The position numbers and the translations under genes are program-made. The notes beneath the pieces are model-generated. The model was not told where the DNA came from, made no database searches, and saw only the letters and a program-made list of their open reading frames with translations. From Lingula anatina (Eukaryota; Brachiopoda; Lingulata; Lingulida; Lingulidae), in assembly GCF_001039355.2 (NCBI RefSeq), contig NW_019774402.1, positions 372,428 through 436,427 of the forward strand: 64,000 nt of DNA. The letters are read 5' to 3'. Positions within the stretch are counted from its first letter, which is position 1. Each line of letters begins with the position of its first letter. This document shows positions 24,601 to 58,502 of this stretch, one piece after another.

Positions 24601-27600
24601 ATATTCAGCACTCAATCTATACACTAGAGGTATGTTTTAATCGATCCCAGCCATTAAAAATTTATAAAAACAATCTATTAGTAGAAAAAAAGCATTTTAG
24701 TAAACCTCACCTCAATATGCATAAATGAAGCAACAGATCTGGGTCATGTGGTACTGTGACGACAATGAGGATAAAGGTCTATGAGACTTAACTGAGCGGC
24801 ATGGTGCATACAGACAATAGTTTAAGAAAGTTGTGTTGAACGGAGTTGAGCAATTTTCCTCATGCCTCAGTGTGTTGCCGTGGGATTCACGTGGGATGCA
24901 GCACTCCTTGACAATCTTTCTTTGTCTGTGATGGTCTTCCATGACTTACTAACTTTGGTGACAATAGTTGCGATGCTCGTGATCTCGGTCACCTCAGGTG
25001 TTTTAGATCATATGAAAAGCTGATAGTCTTTTAGATTAACTGCCATCAGTTGGCAAGCTTACTAATTGCTGATGCATTTTAAATGCATTGTAGTTGACCA
25101 AGAGCTCGTTAACAATAAAACCTGTTAATTATGCACTGCTGCAATTCCCAAGCCAGGTAATAACAGGTATCAAACTCGTCTTGGTGGGCTTTCATATTTT
25201 TCAATATATCTCATTTATTTCATGGGGTTATTTTATTGGTATTTGTAAATGACATTAAATATCAATATTTAAACAATTAAGATCAAACACGGTCGCGAAC
25301 ATTAATAACAGAAATTGCTCTCAGGGTATCTTGAAGCATGGGTATGCCCAGGCATTACTTCCTTGGAAGAAAACGTGTTGAGGAAAAACAGGAAAAAGAG
25401 TAAAGATTGAAAGATAATTTTAGACAATTAGACAAACTTTGACGAGGGAAATATCCACAAAGAGTAAAGGGCTATTGCACCAACATCTTGTTGAAATTTT
25501 TAAACTGCAATTCTATTTAAATAAGCTAAGGAACTAATTGCCAAATTTAAACTTTCATCACATAACAGGGGCGTAACCATACCTGCAAAAGTTGTACGCA
25601 CAGATTAAAAAAATTACAAGCACGTACAGCAAAATGTAGACTAACGCAAAACATGAAGGACAGCGTAATATTTCCCTGTATGCTCCCCAGGGAGGTGAGA
25701 CCGTCTAAGGAGTGCACCAGTGCAAAAATGACCAGGCTTCTTTGACTTAAATATTCATATATATGTAATTGTATAACTTCAACCTTCGGGTTGCCATTCT
25801 CCAATAAAGATTATTATATTATTATTATTATTATAGTAATCATAGCAAATGTACCTCATATAGTAGCTTAATTTCCATTAATAATAAAATCATCATTTAA
25901 GTCAAAAATATTCTCGTGATTTAATAAATATTCTAATTTACCCAGAACGGTATATTTATTTAAAAGGAGGCTAACTGAAATATAGTTTTATTATTTGTTT
26001 GTGAAAATTGCTCATGTCACCCTGTTAGTTTGGAGGTCTAAGCTGGATCAAGTCCATGTTAAAATTCCTATGAAGCTGTGCAGGAAAAATTCTTCCTTTG
26101 TTTCTCTAGCTCCTTGATAAACCTGGTGTTCAGATTTTATCTAGTACCTCCAGGTCTGCGGGAGCTGCTCTTTGAAACTAACGCACAGGTAAATTTTTTC
26201 CTGAGATAAATATCGCTGGATAGATACTCGCTACAGGAGAATTGAATGCCATTTAACCCTCTAATTAAGAGGTAAAGGAAGTTCCAGTTAGATGGATGAT
26301 TAAGATAGGACTTGTAAAGGTAACGGGTATTGTTTACCTCAGTTTAATAAAAGTGTGCAAGATGGAGTGTCAGCGGTTTGATAAAATTAATTGAATTTCG
26401 CAAATAACATGGACCTCATATGCAATAATCAACAGTACCCTTTACTCATTCAAATGCAGTGTTTTATACAACTTGGGATAACCATAATTAAATGCTTGTT
26501 AAAGAATTAACTAGACGGGAAATGGTTTTACACAGCTTCACGAGGATTTAGACCCCTTGGTTAAGAGATTTGAATGAGTATAAACTTTTATCAGAAGCCA
26601 GAGAAGTCATCTTACAGGTAGACAATGCAGCTCAGTTTGACAGCTAAGCACGCTCTATTCTCCGGTGGCACGATTGTCGTCATCGGACCACTTGACCACA
26701 TAGCTCATTAACTCCCAGGCCGAGCAAATAGGACATTTTTTAAAGCCAAAAATTTAAAAAATGAGCTTTTAATTTGTGTATTTGGATAACGATATCGTTA
26801 GTTGGGCATGTTTTTTGAAGAATATGTTCCGTTCAGTCCATTCTGACAGTATGGCGCAAATCCTTTAAAGATGTGGATAAAGTGAATGGGGTATATTTGT
26901 AGTCTATGCAATTTAGACCATTTGTTGATGCAACCTAATTTTAAAAGATATTATGATACTTAAAGAATGTAATACATTTTTCATAAGGCACTGATAAAAG
27001 ACAACCTGGAACTATAACACAGAAATTGCCAAAGTCAACCTTAAGCAGTGAAGATCAGCAAAACAAGAAGCAAATTGCTGTTCTTAGGAGCCAATTACTA
27101 GAATTGACAAGAGATAATGATGCATTGAAGGAGAAGATGTCAAAGGTAAAAAGGAATTAGTAATAATACTATCGAACATAAATATGTAACAAAATTCTAA
27201 GTTGTTTTGTGACAGTTATAGGGTGTTTTATGTGTTTTTGTGACTGTATAGCATTAAGTGACTGAAAGTTTTTGTGAATAAATGTGATGGCTCATTATTG
27301 TAAGAGTTGAAGAATTTAACCAGTAATTTACCAGCTATGCTTTTATTAGTATTTTTATATTTCATATTATTAAAAAACCTTTTGAATTTCAGATGAAGCC
27401 AATGTCTGATTCCTCAGAGCCCGTAAGTTTGTCAAAATCAGAAGATGAAAGAGAAACTGTACCTTTATCACAGTATGAAGATTTAAAAAGAGCAAATGAA
27501 TCTGAAGTCAGAGATTTAAAGCATAAAATTGCAGAGTTAGAGAGTGAAAAGCTGACGTTCATCACTGCCATTGAAACAACTGTCCCAGAAGAAAAATATG

Positions 27601-29660
27601 AAGAAATGCAGACCTCCTCAGAACTACAAATTGCAGATATGCAGGGGATAATATCAGGATTGGAAAAGGAACTGGAAAGAGTAAATGGACAGATGAGCTC
27701 AAATCAACAGTCTTCCAAAACTCTTGAAGAACATTTACAACAGAAGAGTTTGGAAGTAATGACTCTGCAGAATGAAATAGTTAACCTAGAAGCCAAGATT
27801 TCTCAGCTTAAGCAGACTGGAAGTCCAAGGGAAGGAAAACAACTTGAAGATACTTATGGAATGGAGATTGCAAAGTTAAAGCAATGTATATCTGAGTCTG
27901 AAATTAAAATACAGACACTGGAACAGGCCAGGGAAAATACTATACCAAATGACTTGTACAAAGAAATGAAGAAAAAGAATAACGAAGAAAAGCAAGTGCT
28001 TCAGTCACAAATTGACACACTGCAGGAACAGTTGGAATCGGTAGCAAAAGAGGTGATTTTTAGTTTAAAAAAAAACACTACATCAAACAGGTTACAATAG
28101 TCAATTAATGATTATCATATCTTATCCAAAATGTGATCTTCCCTTCAGTGGCTTTACATGAATTTGACTGTGTACATTTAAAGCTGATGTTTTATATTTT
28201 CATTTTAGCTCAATGAGTTGACTGTGCATACAGATAAACTTATGTCTGAGAAAGAAGGCCTTGCTGGAAAAAACAAGACATTGACACAGGAGGTAGAAAA
28301 ACTGCAACTCCAACTGGAGAACCTACAACAATATCATGAGAAGACCCACACAGAGCGTGAAACAAGGCTAAAGCAAGCAGGGGAACTGACCTGTGAATTG
28401 GGAAGGATACAGGACACAATATCACACATGTCCACTGAGAATACCCAGCTAAAGGACACAGTGCAGCAGCAGGTGGAGGAAATAGTAGAACTGAAGGACC
28501 AACTGGAGAAAAAAGTTTGGTACGAGAGACAGCTGATGGATCAGTTAGCAGCCCTGAAAAAGGAAAATTCTCATCTTAAAGAATTGGAACTTGAAAAAGA
28601 AAATTTTGTAGCAGAAATGACTAATCTGAAGCATCATGTTGCAGAGCTTGAAAAAGAAAATTCACAAGTTAGAGAGTTAATAGATGAAAATGAAAAGTTG
28701 TTCAGTGAAAATGCTAGACTTAAACAGCAAAAAAAGACAGAAAATAAAAAAGATAGTCAGCTTACAGTAGACGTAAAAACTAAAATCGAAAAGTTAACTT
28801 ATGATAACGCTCAACTGAAACAGCAAGTTACTGCCTCAAACAAAGAATCATCAAAATTAAAGAGGGACATTTGTAGTTTAAATGAAACCGTTGAAAAGTT
28901 GAACAAGGCTTTGTCAAGACACCAGGAGCAGCGAAGTCCAAGCCAGTCAGCAAGTGGAGATGGAAAACAACTTCAAGCTATGCAGAATCAGATTGAAAAA
29001 CTAAAACAGCAGCTTGCAGTAAGTCATCCCAAACTTTATTTTTGTCACCAGATTGTTAAATCAATCTTGCTGGTTGTCTTTTTGATAAAGTACTATAGTA
29101 GTGGGCAAAGAAAAATAAATTGTGGCAGTTTATGTTAACTGAATACACGTTTATTGCCAGTAACTGTAAACAGTTAAACTGTAGTTTTTTTTATTCATAA
29201 GGAAATGTATTTTAAATTAGTGATAAACTCAATCAATAAACGCAAAAAACGTGATGCACCACATACAAAAAAAATCTTTATTATGTTCATGTTTCAGGAG
29301 GCAGATGTCAAGCACAGAGAGGTTGTCAATACCTACAGAACTCATTTGCTGTCTGCAGTACAGGTAAGGATATAATTTGTAGACTGCCAGCAAACATGTT
29401 TTTCAATGTTGGGGGGACAAACCTTTCTAGCTGTCTTTAAGTTTTTCAATACTAAATGAATCTAAAAGATATTTTTTTATTTATCCCTGTGCTGTAATGG
29501 TTAGATAGGAGCCCTCTCCAAATAACTGATTATCTATTTTTAAGTGAGAGAAAAAGAAAGTCATCTGTTATTGCTCTAATTCCAGGGCCGTATGGATCCA
29601 GATGTCCAGGAAGCTCTCCATCATATTATCAGTCTCCGGAGCAAGGAGCAGTTCTGTTAA
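10334..29660 (+). CDS. RAI14: RAI14/UACA-type ankyrin repeat and coiled-coil protein
   Basis: Ortholog of the ankycorbin (RAI14)/nucling (UACA) family, actin- and membrane-associated scaffolds. Single-copy model: 10334-10381, 13780-13910, 14685-14773, 15921-15985, 16076-16204, 16485-16591, 17180-17274, 17912-18004, 20228-20397 (copy 21543-21712), 20608-20703 (21923-22018), 20967-21077 (22272-22382), 22970-23110 (24080-24220), 23332-23407 (24447-24522), 26988-27145, 27393-28052, 28209-29018, 29298-29363, 29586-29660. Phases agree throughout: 3120 bases, 1039 residues (human RAI14 about 980, UACA about 1416). The N-terminus [16 protein letters not shown] then [19 protein letters not shown] matches the family signature; seven ankyrin repeats, an acidic linker, about 600 residues of coiled coil, and the family C-terminus [20 protein letters not shown] follow. 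Assignment to RAI14 or UACA individually is uncertain; one gene probably represents both. Confidence 0.93.
12796..12829 (+). repeat. 34-bp direct repeat, left copy
   Basis: Identical to 13659-13692 (begins TTATTCAGCAACATC, ends GTATTTAAGAGA). Both copies are also preceded by AATAAAATT after a short variable spacer. The pair brackets about 830 bp containing the tRNA-like sequence and a CpG-richer block. Confidence 0.8.
13103..13179 (-). pseudogene. Degenerate tRNA-like sequence with Pol III terminator
   Basis: Reads TAGCTCAGGTGGTAGAGCA (D arm, A box) and CCAGGTTCGATCCCTGG (perfect T arm, B box), followed by TCTAACA and, after CACGTGA, a long T run that would end Pol III transcription. The acceptor stem has mismatches (about four of seven pairs form) and no clean anticodon stem can be drawn; TTTGTAA resembles a Thr-TGT loop but its stem contains a C-A clash. 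A pseudo-tRNA or the head of a tRNA-derived short element fits better than a working tRNA. Confidence 0.6.
13659..13692 (+). repeat. 34-bp direct repeat, right copy
   Basis: Exact partner of 12796-12829, ending about 90 bp before coding exon 2 of RAI14/UACA. Confidence 0.8.
13780..18004 (+). CDS. RAI14: RAI14/UACA exons 2-8: ankyrin repeat domain
   Basis: Seven exons encode seven consecutive ankyrin repeats, about residues 25-252. Repeats 2-6 show the canonical TxLHxAA-type helix starts: [48 protein letters not shown] and [12 protein letters not shown]. The first ([20 protein letters not shown]) and seventh ([16 protein letters not shown]) are capping-type. Ankyrin arrays of this family bind actin or partner proteins. 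Exon borders: 13780-13910, 14685-14773, 15921-15985, 16076-16204, 16485-16591, 17180-17274, 17912-18004. Confidence 0.93.
18575..18618 (+). repeat. (TA)n microsatellite
   Basis: Twenty-two uninterrupted TA units in intron 8 of the RAI14/UACA gene. Confidence 0.95.
18880..19088 (+). mobile_element. TTAA-flanked inverted-repeat element family 2, partial copy
   Basis: Starts TTAAAGGGATAACAACTGTT and aligns with the reverse complement of the full element at 41569-41924. Shared landmarks in order are TTTTCCTGGGGTAAATG, a CATTTCTACATTCAAA-like block, and ATGGTCGGATGGCAAGCA. Similarity stops at about 19088, where an unrelated inverted repeat begins, so the second terminus is missing. Confidence 0.65.
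19089..19189. repeat. Inverted repeat with 30-bp arms
   Basis: Left arm 19089-19118 begins AGATTTCAGATTAATTGC; right arm 19158-19189 is its reverse complement apart from one extra base. The loop is about 39 bp. It directly abuts the truncated TTAA element, which suggests a second, nested foldback insertion. Confidence 0.7.
20005..21291 (+). repeat. Duplicated block A, copy 1 (RAI14/UACA exons 9-11)
   Basis: Nearly identical to 21324-22596, including introns, with scattered substitutions and small indels. It contains exons at 20228-20397, 20608-20703 and 20967-21077, encoding an acidic linker ([18 protein letters not shown]) and the start of the coiled coil. After the block comes about 30 bp of unrelated sequence and then an N at 21323. 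Best read as the overlapping end of one contig or haplotype. Confidence 0.85.
21323..21323. other. Single N at the edge of duplicated block A
   Basis: The N is immediately followed by the first base of the second copy of block A, which is what an unmerged contig overlap would look like. Confidence 0.85.
21324..22596 (+). repeat. Duplicated block A, copy 2 (RAI14/UACA exons 9-11 again)
   Basis: Second copy, with exons at 21543-21712, 21923-22018 and 22272-22382. One amino-acid difference is visible (VDYVDA in copy 1, VDFVDA here). Adding these exons after copy 1 breaks the frame: exon 11 ends in phase 0 but exon 9 needs one carried base, so translation would hit TGA after four codons. Only one copy can be in the mRNA. 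Confidence 0.85.
22593..23604 (+). repeat. Duplicated block B, copy 1 (RAI14/UACA exons 12-13)
   Basis: Nearly identical to 23703-24719. Exons 22970-23110 (coiled-coil segment, [15 protein letters not shown]) and 23332-23407 ([16 protein letters not shown]). It ends exactly at the N at 23605. Confidence 0.85.
23605..23605. other. Single N at the edge of duplicated block B
   Basis: Block B copy 1 stops at the base before the N. About 97 bp of A- and G-rich unrelated sequence follows before copy 2 starts. Confidence 0.85.
23703..24719 (+). repeat. Duplicated block B, copy 2 (RAI14/UACA exons 12-13 again)
   Basis: Exons 24080-24220 and 24447-24522. The second differs by a silent GAC/GAT and by CCA to CTA (Pro to Leu) at its end. 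Splicing copy 1 exon 13 (phase 1 end) to this exon 12 (phase 0 start) would put a TGA in frame at once, so both copies cannot be used in series. Confidence 0.85.
25566..25925. mobile_element. Non-autonomous hAT-like element, copy 2, interrupted and truncated
   Basis: Begins CAGGGGCGTAACCATACC and is colinear with the reverse complement of the element at 1755-2152 (shared GACTAACGCAA, ATGAAGGACAGCGTAAT, TTAATTTCCATTAATAATAA). The far terminus is not found after about 25925. A 166-bp foreign piece interrupts it at 25670-25835. Confidence 0.65.
25670..25835 (+). mobile_element. Retroelement 3' tail with (ATT)n, nested in hAT-like element
   Basis: Inserted at GTAAT, which is repeated on both sides (25665-25669 and 25836-25840) as a 5-bp target duplication. 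The insert contains CTTCAACCTTCGGGTTGCC, then CCAATAAAGATTATTATATT and an ATT-repeat tail, as at the 3' ends of non-LTR retrotransposons or SINEs mobilised by them. No coding sequence. Confidence 0.6.
26988..27145 (+). CDS. RAI14: RAI14/UACA exon 14
   Basis: Starts by completing the Gly codon split at exon 13 and encodes a short basic linker followed by a coiled-coil segment ([19 protein letters not shown]). GT-AG borders, ends in phase 0. Confidence 0.88.
27393..28052 (+). CDS. RAI14: RAI14/UACA exon 15: coiled coil
   Basis: 220 codons with continuous heptad character. It contains the family-type repeat pattern of VPxxxYxxM/IPxxxYxxM units ([27 protein letters not shown]) that recurs through the RAI14/UACA rod and is useful for family assignment. 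Confidence 0.92.
28209..29018 (+). CDS. RAI14: RAI14/UACA exon 16: coiled coil
   Basis: 270 codons, the largest exon, almost uninterrupted Glu/Lys/Leu-rich coiled coil. A short Ser-rich break ([14 protein letters not shown]) near its end may be a hinge or phosphorylation region. Ends LKQQLA before GTAAGT. Confidence 0.92.
29586..29660 (+). CDS. RAI14: RAI14/UACA last coding exon
   Basis: Encodes [17 protein letters not shown] to the stop TAA at 29658-29660. With the preceding exon (29298-29363, [22 protein letters not shown]) it reproduces the conserved YRTHLLxAxQGxMDxxVQ tail of UACA and RAI14. Confidence 0.92.
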   Translation, partial: GRMDPDVQEALHHIISLRSKEQFC

Positions 29661-31977
29661 ATATCCTTCACTACAAAAGTCAGTACTTGAAATATTTAAA
29701 CCAAAGCCAACTAGCTATTTAAAATTGGATCTTGCCATCAAGTGCTAGATGCTATTTTAAGAATCGACTGTTGCAGCATAATTTTGATGTTGCAGAAGCA
29801 ACAGGTGCAAAGTTGATGGTACTAGGGATTGTTTTTTGGTCCTGGCATTACAGATGCCTTGAAATTTATTAAAGGGGTAGCATAATATATGTTTCATATA
29901 TTGCATATGAAAATGATCAGATCATGCCAAAAAGATTTCAGGTTTAAAGCGCATTTGCAATGAATTTGAAGAGGGGCCTTTAACACCCATATAATTTTCA
30001 GAGCCAAAATTGTAAATTAGTTTTGATGTGACAGCAACTGCCAAATTATACATTAAAGTTATCAAGAAGTATTTTCTTTAATAGTGTTAGCATGTAGACA
30101 CAAGTAAAATATGTAGCAAGTTCCCATGGCACATAACCCCCAACTCTTCAACAGTGCCATATGTCCTGTTTACTCTTGAAAATCCCCCTCATTCTCTTTA
30201 TTTTACATGTAAAAAAAGTTCTGTTAAGACTTTCATCATACTTTATTGCAATTCTAAGAAAATGTACCACATTGAGATTATTAGAATGGTATCAGGGACC
30301 TAATTCTGATGAGGAAAATGTAAGCAGAAGAAATCAGATATAACTGTTATGGACATTTTTAATCTTTTTTCCAATGTTAAATATATACATAGGGTAATTC
30401 TACATAGAGACAAGATATTGTAAATCGTATGTTTTGCATATTCTTTTTGTAGACAATCATTTATTTTTAGATCAATATTTTATACTACTTCACTACTTTA
30501 TGTGAAATGTACTTCTATTCTTTTAGAACGTTTTCTAAATACTTGCCATTTTTATACCTGACATTCTGTTATAATCAAAATTATATAAGACATGAATATG
30601 TTGTGAAATATTTTTGTTAATTTAAATCCTTCCTTAGGCCATGTTCCGCATTATTTGTTTATCACTTTATTTCAGAGGTTGCGTATAGTTTATAAAATTA
30701 AGCTTAGCTGTTGCCAGGTGTAAATCAAAAGTATATCACCAGAAGCATGGTTCTGAAAAGTTTTTGTATTGAGGAACTTCCATTGAAATAATAGGTGCTG
30801 GAATAGAATTGTCAGATATCAAACTGTACTTTCTTCACAAGTCAAGTCATACTTGCCATATCATAATTCAGTTTTGTTAGATGTATTATTCAAATATGAG
30901 TAATAAATCATTTATTACTTAAGGTATAATTCTTGTTAAGAATTTAAAGAAGAAAAACACTTGATCTTTCTTTATTGTTACACTTTCCAGGAAATGAAAC
31001 ATACTTTTTTTTTTTGCTAAGCAAAAATTTCAATCTTTTTCAATCTCAAATGCAGGTCCAACGAATCAATTAAATCATACAGTTTTAATAGAATAAAACC
31101 CTATTTTGTATAGATGTTTGACTTGGAGGGGTATGATCTGGTGACTATATATGATATGAAGGCTATGTCAGTATGTCATTGAAACAAATGGACAACAAAC
31201 CAGTAGGAACTGGCAAATTATAGCCCAGTGTTTCCATTAAGTCTGAACCCATAACCATTTTAGTACAATTCCTACGTAATAAAAAGAGCAAGAAGATTCT
31301 TACAAGAAAGCTGTAAAACAGGTTAAAACTTTTAAAAGTATATCCCTTTTCATAATTTAAACTGGAGTGTTGGTTGAATAAGAACACTAAAAGAAGTACA
31401 TACAAAGTTAAAAACCCCTTTCATTGCATATTGACCAACAACCCCCCACAAAACCTGCACTTAAATATCTACACCACCATGACACACAAGCTAAACTTGT
31501 GCTTGAGTATATATAAAAACCTTCAATGATTATATATGCCTGAATCATTATGGATGCACTCTGACTAACGATGCATTATTGGAAATAGTGTAGGTAAAGG
31601 GTGTAAAAATATATAAAATGTGCTACAATTAACTGTATATTAATTGTATATCTCATGCTCCTCTCCATTCATCGCTTGTGAGCAACCAGGACAAAATTCC
31701 TTGGGGACAGCAGAGGATCAAATATTGCCAGTAAATAGCTGTCTGCACCTATGCAAACAGAAAAAAAAATGTGATCTTGAGTTACTGAGCCATGTCACTT
31801 GGTAATTTTAAAAATATGTAAATTGCAGCAAATTTGACATGACTAATCAAATTGAAAGAACAATTAGTAAACTGTGTTAATGTGCTCTGGAATTTTAACC
31901 ACAATTTCTAACAATCTGCATTGCCATCTATAAATGTATACTTTTTCTCTTTTATTTAAAAATTATCAAATCTTTGA
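29661..31977. other. 3' untranslated and intergenic region between convergent genes
   Basis: Holds the RAI14/UACA 3' UTR (candidate AATAAA at 30902-30907) and the end of the METTL25B transcript on the other strand (TTTATT at 31951-31956, an AATAAA on the minus strand 22 bp past its stop). Small open frames at 30161-30343 and 31163-31405 show no conserved features. Confidence 0.5.
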
Positions 31978-42926
<10,949 letters not shown>

Positions 42927-45900
42927 CAACATCTGTTGCATATAATAAAAAAATGTTGTCTGGGGACATTTAAGATGTATCACTGCTGATATCAAGTGCA
43001 AGCTTAGTATATACAGGCATTGGTGTGAATTGAAAAATCTGTTTCATACACAAATACTTATGTATGTCTAGGGTTTGCAGAATTTTTTTTTTTACTTGTG
43101 ACCTTAGCATTAAAATTTAAGTATTTGATGTTAAAAAAAGCATGGAATTGCAATCAGAATGGTATTTTTAAAAAGATGTTCAAGTGTTGAAGTATCTTAT
43201 TTTACAGAAAAAAAACCTTTTTTATTTAGTATTTGGGATTCTGAATTGCTCATAGCTAAGGTAAAGGAATAAAAAAAAAAAAAAACCTGCACTTGCACCT
43301 GTAAAATTATCAACACTTCAATCCTTTGTCAGATTGTTGACTTTCAATGAAAGTCACAGTGTGCCGTTTGGAATTAGTTCTTGATGGACCAGGTTGCTTG
43401 GTAACAGCCTGTCTGTAAAAGAAGTTTTGCAAAATATAAATTGTAACTGTATCTAATATTACACAAACTTCTGGCCTAATTGTGCAGTTTATTGATAAAG
43501 TTGACTGTAAAATGGCAGCATATGGTATTAAAATCAAGAGTTATTTTAGGGTGCAGCACTTATTAATGTACCACTGTGTCAATTGTTGTAAGATGTTATA
43601 TATTAATGGATTATGCTACTTATAGATGGAGTCAATTATGTGATAACTTGTCAATTTATTATACTGGGACATTCATTCTATGTAATTAAAGGCATTTTGT
43701 TGCATTTGAAAATGTCCCTAGGTCATGTTTTTATCTATGCAAAGCTCATATTTTTTCCAATTCAATACTAAAAAAAATTTGAAGCATACTTGTCATTATT
43801 TCCTTCTTAGTACATCCTTGCAAGGTCCAAGCTATGGCATCTTACCATCTCCCGTAAAAGTGCTCCGTTTTCTTGTGTTAATAAGTGAAAATGAGGCCAT
43901 TATCTATTCTGCACAGTCTGCCCGAGTATCAGGAAGGTGGACATTGTTCTAAATGTTATGGTACACATTTTGAACTAATTAAAAAGAAAAAAAAATTAAA
44001 ATCCAATCCAAGTGCAGGGGCAGATTAGCGTTTTGTGAGTAGAAGAAAATTACTTTTTTCTAAAAAGAAAAATTGATTTTTCAGAAAAATTCTGGATAGG
44101 ATACCTTTAATAAAATATCTATTCATAACTAATATCAAAACTGATATTTGTAATTCCAAACTAAAATTTGGTTGATTTTTGATTAGATTTATAATATATA
44201 GATTTTAATTTTTGCAGCTGTGAGGACTTAATGCATGAACTGTTATATTCATTTATATCTAAATAATTCGGAAGCAAAACCGAGTAGGGCACGTGAGCAG
44301 AATCTTACTACTTAAACCGATAAGTAAACACTTCATTTTACCCCTTGCATACATATCATTTGTATTCTTGCCAAAACACTGATATACAAGAACTGCCTAA
44401 ACATAAATATATCATTAAAAAGAAACACTTGAGTTGCACTATAATATAGCACTTTTTATTCCTAAAAGAGCAAAGGCCAAACATGAGAAAGTGTACATAC
44501 ATAAACAGTAAACAAGAACAGACAAGATTACTTGTGATAGAAAATGCTGCTGTTATAAACAGCTCTCAAACTATCACATCCCTTTTCTTCCATATTTTAA
44601 CAGTTGAAATAACGGCAGTAACAATCTTTCTGAGAGATAGATATTTAATTATCTGCCTCTTGTTGCCTTATGCATCCTCTTTCTTTTTAATCATTAACTA
44701 TTTTGAACATGATTTTTTTGTTGAGTGATGCAATTTCAATATAAATAACTATAACCCTTTTTACTTTAAAGGAATATTCTAGTACACAAGACCTGCTTAT
44801 GCAGTGATCAATTTGCATAAATGTTTGGTCATCAAGGTCCAGCCTGGTTCATAGTCCTTTTTTACCACAATTAATTTGCAACACCTGATTATTGCTAGTC
44901 AAAAATAGACAACCTTGATGAGTTCTATCTACTTACTACCATTACTTAAACCAAAGTGCTTAGATACATCTTAAGCTATATAGGTTTTACCTACACACTT
45001 CTGTACAGTTTGGCTGAAAATATCTCTTGAAAGTCTGTACAATGTACAAAGGCAGGATACATAAGTACAAAAGAGATGGTTGGCATTATAGTATGAATTC
45101 TGCCAACATATTGCGTACATATGATTTAAAGAATGGATACCCCTTTTTTAGACTAGCTGTAAGTCGGCATTTGAAAAGAGCTTCCAAACATAGGTATTAA
45201 GTTTCTATTTTAAATTACTGAAAATAGAAAACCTTTTATTTTTTACACAAAAACAAACTTTAAAAGTTTTCAGCTTCGTCTTTTGCTTTCACAAAAGCTT
45301 ACAAGACTGGACTAACAATACAACACCATCACCAGGAAAAGAACAGCCACAATTTTTTCACACTTTAACAGGAACAAAAAAGCATACCTTTCTCTTGACT
45401 CCCATTTAAACGTTGCATGAGGATATTCTCTAACTATAACATGTCACAAATAGGTAGTACGAGATATCCCCCAATGATGATGGGAGTGGGAGGGAAAGCA
45501 AACCTTTTGGACCTTTTGTGTGGACGTCATGGTAACATCAACAATCACCTTACATAAGTATACCCATAGCTGGGAATACTTTGTATTAATTCCAGTCATA
45601 CAACATTCCTGATCACCTGACAATGAAGTTATATTACAGTATATTAAAAAAAAATCCCAGGAGCATATTTTTGTTTCTTATTTAAATACCTGTACAGTGA
45701 TAAAATATCATGTGCTTATATAATTTTCCACTCTTTTTTTTTTTTTTACTTAATCATATATTTGGCCTGAGCATGATTCTATATGATCTGGACAATTTAC
45801 ACAGCCAGCCACGTGGCTATAAAAGCAAATAAACATTTCTCATGATGCTTCCATCAAAGAGTCCTTGGGATTCTACGGATCAAAACATTCACTCCTTGTT

Positions 45901-46638
45901 CACACAAAATGCTTGAATAATAACTTAACATAATCAATACCCTGCAATATATTAATTTTATTACCAAAATAGAAGACATGAAAGTGCTTACAACTAAAAT
46001 GAATAATAATTATTAATAATCTAAAATTGAAGGATAATGGATCACACGGGAATGTCAAATGAAAATAGCGACATGGAGATTTGAGCCCTCCTGCCTCCCT
46101 CCACTGGTCCTGACCCTTACCATCCCAAATGGCCACAGAATGCCCCCAGTTCTGAAGAATAAGCAACAAGGATCACAGTACCACAGAGAGGGAGACATTA
46201 GGACCCATATAATTCACTCCCCTGGGATACTGGTACATAGATCAATGCATGGTAGAAAAGTTGCATGCTTGCATGATAAAGAAACCCAGTTCAATAGATT
46301 TCTGCTTTGTATTTACAACTCCTTTTTTGCTCACCTAACAAGCAAACCTGGAGGAATGGATAGCCATGGTCTTCTTGGCTTATAAAGCTGATCAGTAGAG
46401 AATGCAGGCAGTCAGCCATCTGGTTAACTGGAAAGTGTTGAGAAGTTAGTTCAGGATGGGTGGACTGGATGATCGTTGTTTATACCTGCTGAACAAACAG
46501 CCAGGGCTAAGAACTGAGACATCTCTATAGAGGACCACCTGGGACTGTCTTCACCTCTCACAATCTGCTGACAGTGCTTTATACAAATGGTGTGAAGAGA
46601 GCTTATTCCACTTCTTATCTTTACTGAAATTTCTTAGC
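42927..46638. other. Convergent 3' region between PGGT1B and mef2
   Basis: Contains the 3' UTRs of both genes on opposite strands and intergenic DNA. AT-rich with short homopolymers. A segment near 43706-43770 resembles 39297-39360 (shared GTCATGTTTTTATC), hinting at another old repeat. Open frames at 45900-46169 and 46059-46385 overlap on opposite strands near the mef2 3' UTR and lack recognisable domains. Confidence 0.5.
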
Positions 46639-58352
<11,714 letters not shown>

Positions 58353-58502
58353 TCTTTCTGTACGTTATGTGTTGCTGCTGTTGTCAAAGTCTTCACAAGT
58401 TTCAAAAGAGCTGCTTTCTCAGGGCTGTTTTCCACTGCCTCCCACTTTTGTATGATTACCAGACCAGCCTCTTCTGTTCAAACACTTCTGGCCTGTAGTG
58501 TA
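58353..58502 (-). other. mef2 5' untranslated exon part
   Basis: Upstream of the mef2 ATG on the minus strand, CTGCTGTTTCAG at 58503-58514 is a good acceptor, so the first coding exon probably runs 58299-58502 and is joined to one or more non-coding exons further right. Confidence 0.5.

Larger units (their letters stand above)
24720..26987 (+). other. RAI14/UACA intron 13
   Basis: About 2.4 kb with a hAT-like element carrying a nested retroelement tail (25566-25925). No further coding exon recognised. An open frame at 24712-24942 on the minus strand has no recognisable domain. Confidence 0.55.

Noticed and set aside
20005-24719. Real tandem exon duplication creating a longer coiled coil in RAI14/UACA
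   Set aside because: Both duplicated blocks end at single Ns and serial splicing of the copies breaks the frame, so an assembly overlap explains them better.
46059-46385. 108-codon open frame on the plus strand
   Set aside because: Located near the mef2 3' UTR, overlaps an opposite-strand frame, and has no conserved residues.
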